A stretch of 64,000 nt of DNA from Microvirgula aerodenitrificans DSM 15089 (GTDB lineage: Bacteria > Pseudomonadota > Gammaproteobacteria > Burkholderiales > Aquaspirillaceae), in the NCBI RefSeq assembly GCF_000620105.1, contig NZ_JHVK01000010.1, positions 1 to 64,000 on the forward strand, given 5' to 3'. The notes beneath the pieces were generated by a model. That model was given only the letters and a program-made list of their open reading frames with translations. It had not been told where the DNA came from and did no database searches. This document shows, piece after piece, positions 61,295 to 64,000 of this stretch; the first letter of the stretch is position 1, and the number at the start of each line of letters is the position of its first letter. Position numbers and translations under genes: made by a program.

Positions 61295-61331
61295 GGCGCA
61301 TTGCCCGCCCGGATTGATTTGAGGACAGAAT

Positions 61332-63158
61332 ATGTGTGGTGTAGTCGGTGCCGTATCCCATCGTGATATCGTTCCTCTGCTGATCGATGGCCTGAAGCGG
61401 CTGGAATACCGGGGCTACGATTCGTCCGGCATTGCCGTCAATGTCGGCGATGAAATCCGCCGGGTTCGCCGTGTCGGCCGGGTGACGGAAATGGAAACGG
61501 CCGTGCTCGCGGAAGGCCTGCAGGGCAGCGCCGGTATCGGCCATACCCGCTGGGCCACCCACGGCGGCGTGACCGAGCCGAATGCACACCCGCATATCTC
61601 CAATGGCCGCATTGCCATCGTGCATAACGGCATTATCGAGAACCACGAAGAAAAGCGCGCCGAACTGATCGCCCAGGGGTATGAATTCAGTTCGCAGACC
61701 GATACCGAAGTGGTCGCCCACCTGATCGACTTCTACGACCAGCAGAGCCACGACCTGTTCGACGCGGTCCGCCGCGCGGTGCGCGAGCTGCATGGCGCCT
61801 ACGCCATCTGCGTGATGGCGCTCGACCGCCCGCAGGAGCTGGTCGCGGCCCGCATGGGCTGCCCGCTGCTGATCGGCCTTGGCAATGACGAGAATTTCGT
61901 CGCCTCCGACGTGTCCGCCATCCTGTCCGCCACCCGCCGGGTGATGTTCATGGAAGAGGGCGACGTCGTGCGGCTGACGCGCGAGGGGGTCGACATCACC
62001 GACCAGAACGGTACGCCGGTGCAGCGCGACATCCGCGAAAGCGAAGTGTCACTGGCCTCGCTGGAGCTGGGCCCGTACAGCCACTTCATGCAGAAGGAAA
62101 TCCACGAGCAGCCCAAGGCCCTGTCCGACACCATCGATGCCGTGCTGGGCGCGGGCTTCAGCCCGGCCGTGTTCGGTGACGACAGCGGCCGGCTGGCCGC
62201 TGCGGAAGGGGTGAAGATCCTGGCCTGCGGCACCAGCTACTACGCCGGTCTGACTGCCAAATACTGGATCGAGGCGATTGCCGGCCTGCCGTGCAGCGTC
62301 GAAGTGGCCAGCGAGTATCGCTACCGCGACGCCTACGTGAATCCGGCACACCTGATCGTCACCCTGTCGCAGTCCGGCGAAACGCTGGACACCATGGAAG
62401 CGCTGAAGCGCGCCCGCGAGCTCGGTCACCGCACTGCGCTGTCGATCTGCAATGTCAGCGAGAGCGCGATTCCGCGCGCCAGCGACCTGGTGTTCTACAC
62501 CCGCGCCGGTGCCGAAATCGGCGTCGCCTCGACCAAGGCGTTCACCACGCAACTGGTGGCGCTGTTCACGCTGGCGATCACGCTGGGCAAGCAGCGCGGG
62601 CGAGTCGATGCCGAGGCCGAAGCCGGTTATCTGGAAGCGCTGCGCTACCTGCCGGGCTCGGTCCAGCATGCGCTGAACCTGGAACCGCAGATCAGCAGCT
62701 GGGCGCAGGCGTTTGCGTCGAAGCAGCATGCGCTGTTCCTCGGTCGCGGCGTGCATTACCCGATCGCGCTGGAAGGCGCGCTGAAGCTGAAGGAAATCAC
62801 CTATATCCACGCCGAGGCCTACCCGGCCGGCGAGCTCAAGCACGGTCCGCTGGCGCTGGTCGACAGCGACATGCCGGTGGTGGTCATCGCGCCGAAGGAT
62901 ACGCTGCTGGAAAAGGTGAAATCCAACATGCAGGAAGTGCGCGCGCGCGGCGGCGAGCTGTTCGTGTTTGCCGACCTGGACAGCCAGTTCAGCGATTCCG
63001 ACTGCGTGCACGTGATCCGTACCCCGCGCCATGTCGGCATCCTGTCGCCGATCGTGCACACCATTCCGGTGCAACTGCTGGCCTATCACGTGGCGCTGGC
63101 CAAGGGCACCGACGTCGACAAACCGCGCAATCTGGCGAAGAGCGTGACGGTGGAGTAG
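61332..63158 (+). CDS. glmS: Glutamine-fructose-6-phosphate aminotransferase (isomerizing)
   Basis: 608 residues. N-terminal glutaminase with nucleophile Cys2 in [17 protein letters not shown] and HNGIIENH; two SIS domains with [18 protein letters not shown], ending [12 protein letters not shown]. Makes glucosamine-6-phosphate, feeding GlmU. No glmS ribozyme is visible in the 91-bp upstream gap. Confidence 0.97.
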   Translation: MCGVVGAVSHRDIVPLLIDGLKRLEYRGYDSSGIAVNVGDEIRRVRRVGRVTEMETAVLAEGLQGSAGIGHTRWATHGGVTEPNAHPHISNGRIAIVHNGIIENHEEKRAELIAQGYEFSSQTDTEVVAHLIDFYDQQSHDLFDAVRRAVRELHGAYAICVMALDRPQELVAARMGCPLLIGLGNDENFVASDVSAILSATRRVMFMEEGDVVRLTREGVDITDQNGTPVQRDIRESEVSLASLELGPYSHFMQKEIHEQPKALSDTIDAVLGAGFSPAVFGDDSGRLAAAEGVKILACGTSYYAGLTAKYWIEAIAGLPCSVEVASEYRYRDAYVNPAHLIVTLSQSGETLDTMEALKRARELGHRTALSICNVSESAIPRASDLVFYTRAGAEIGVASTKAFTTQLVALFTLAITLGKQRGRVDAEAEAGYLEALRYLPGSVQHALNLEPQISSWAQAFASKQHALFLGRGVHYPIALEGALKLKEITYIHAEAYPAGELKHGPLALVDSDMPVVVIAPKDTLLEKVKSNMQEVRARGGELFVFADLDSQFSDSDCVHVIRTPRHVGILSPIVHTIPVQLLAYHVALAKGTDVDKPRNLAKSVTVE

Positions 63159-63215
63159 ACCGCTCAGCGCCGGATTTTATCCGTATAGATCTTATATTCC
63201 GGGTGTAAATATATT

Positions 63216-63242
63216 GGCATTTTTATTTGTCAATAAAATGCC
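63216..63242. repeat. AT-rich stem-loop between glmS and the manC-like gene
   Basis: GGCATTTTTATT pairs with AATAAAATGCC with one bulged base and a TGTC-type loop. It lies in a strikingly AT-rich 199-bp gap (63159-63357). There is no T-run after the stem; it could be a glmS terminator with rho help or an operator for the following gene. Confidence 0.4.
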
Positions 63243-63357
63243 GGCGGTGAATATCCATTGATCGGCGATAACAGTCCGTTTCGCCTGCGCCGGGAAAACG
63301 TTCATAATCGCGAGCAGAACCTTTCAAACTTTTGATCTTCGATTCCATTGGAACAGA

Positions 63358-64000
63358 ATGCCTACCTTGATCCCGACCATTCTGTGCGGCGGCGCCGGCT
63401 CGCGGCTGTGGCCCGTCTCGCGCGAACAGCATCCGAAACCGTTCATCCGGCTGGCTGACGGAAAAAGCCTGCTGCAGAAGGCATTTCTCCGCAGTTTCAA
63501 ATTGCCGGATGTGGCAGAAATCCTGACGGTGACCAACCGCGATCTGTTCTTCAAGACCAAGGACGAGCTGCGCGAAGTCAATTCGCGGAAACTGCCTGCG
63601 TCATTCATGCTGGAGCCGTTCGGGCGCAATACCGCTGCCGCAGTCGCCTGCGCGGCCCTGCAGGTCCGCCAGCGCCATGGTGACGATGCAGTGCTGCTGG
63701 TGCTTGCAGCCGATCACCTGATCGCCAACCAGAAAGCATTTGCAACTGCGGTGGCGCGCGCAGTCGAGCTGGCTGCAGATGGCATGCTGGTAACGTTCGG
63801 CATCCACCCGGACAGCCCGGAAACCGGATACGGCTATATCGAGGCTGATGGTCACCGCGTGCTGCGTTTTGTCGAAAAGCCTTCTCAGGACACCGCTCGC
63901 GACTATCTGGCCTCGGGCCGTTTTCTGTGGAATTCGGGCATGTTCTGCTTCCGGACCGGCACGCTGATCGACGAGATGAACGCGCACAGCCCCGAGGTCA
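63358..64000 (+). CDS. manC: Mannose-1-phosphate guanylyltransferase (5' part, runs off the window)
   Basis: At least 214 residues. Signatures LCGGAGSRLWPVSREQHPKPF, EPFGRNTAAAVACAA and VLAADHLI are those of the GDP-mannose pyrophosphorylase (ManC/CpsB) family, followed by GYGYIEAD and FVEKP. Makes GDP-mannose for polysaccharides. Truncated by the window end, so whether an isomerase domain follows is unknown. Confidence 0.9.
   Translation, partial: MPTLIPTILCGGAGSRLWPVSREQHPKPFIRLADGKSLLQKAFLRSFKLPDVAEILTVTNRDLFFKTKDELREVNSRKLPASFMLEPFGRNTAAAVACAALQVRQRHGDDAVLLVLAADHLIANQKAFATAVARAVELAADGMLVTFGIHPDSPETGYGYIEADGHRVLRFVEKPSQDTARDYLASGRFLWNSGMFCFRTGTLIDEMNAHSPEV

Noticed and set aside
61241-61331. 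glmS ribozyme upstream of glmS.
   Set aside because: The gap is only 91 bp, is GC-rich and lacks the ribozyme core; the ribozyme is typical of Gram-positive bacteria.

Overview
The window reads as a chromosomal segment of a GC-rich (roughly two thirds G+C by eye), Gram-negative betaproteobacterium, most likely Neisseriales. The reasons are the run mnmG-rsmG-parA-parB-atpIBEFHAGDC-glmU-glmS, the rsmI / lpoA-yraN-diaA-dolP neighbourhood, and a LiuR-type regulator for acyl-CoA catabolism. A nirS-type nitrite reductase locus and an anaerobic ribonucleotide reductase point to a denitrifying or facultatively anaerobic life style. Genes are densely packed, start codons often overlap the previous stop, and I see no insertion sequence, prophage, CRISPR array or rRNA.

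Layout. 1-2.9 kb: anaerobic class III ribonucleotide reductase, in which the large subunit and the glycyl-radical tail are two separate genes, followed by the activase nrdG; the promoter carries an FNR-type box and two NrdR boxes. 2.9-7 kb (minus strand): TatD hydrolase, a two-gene secreted protease unit and an RstAB-like two-component system. 7-13 kb: an acyl-CoA/valine catabolic regulon arranged around a MerR-type LiuR gene with two palindromic LiuR sites. 13-19.5 kb: FUSC protein, two tandem pirins, catalase, an EamA transporter and a GAF protein. 19.5-28.5 kb (minus strand): complete heme d1/cytochrome cd1 locus nirS-M-C-F-DL-G-H-J-N-E. Upstream of it lies a methyltransferase-like gene resembling RquA (rhodoquinone synthesis) and a divergent LysR gene.

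30.8-39.4 kb: accessory metabolism, comprising a fused tandem Asp/Glu racemase, an ene-reductase/SnoaL/nitroreductase cluster behind an orphan palindrome, a Cache-domain chemoreceptor, a LysR-EamA pair, a DJ-1 family protein and tRNA-Leu(CAA). 39.4-48.4 kb: envelope and RNA-modification genes (rsmI, lpoA, yraN, diaA, dolP, Tim44-like, trmO), a Ni/Co regulator and efflux pair (dmeR/dmeF-like), DUF445 and an OlsB-like acyltransferase. 48.6-64 kb: core genes mnmG, rsmG, parAB, the full ATP synthase operon, glmU, glmS and the start of a mannose-1-phosphate guanylyltransferase that runs off the window.

Themes. Anaerobic physiology links the nrdD unit, the nir locus and possibly the RquA-like enzyme; FNR/DNR-type boxes are visible at nrdD and nirS, and weaker ones inside the nir operon and upstream of the RquA-like gene. 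The observations most worth following are the split glycyl-radical reductase and the RquA-like gene beside nirS. All family assignments are made by reading motifs; no database search was possible.
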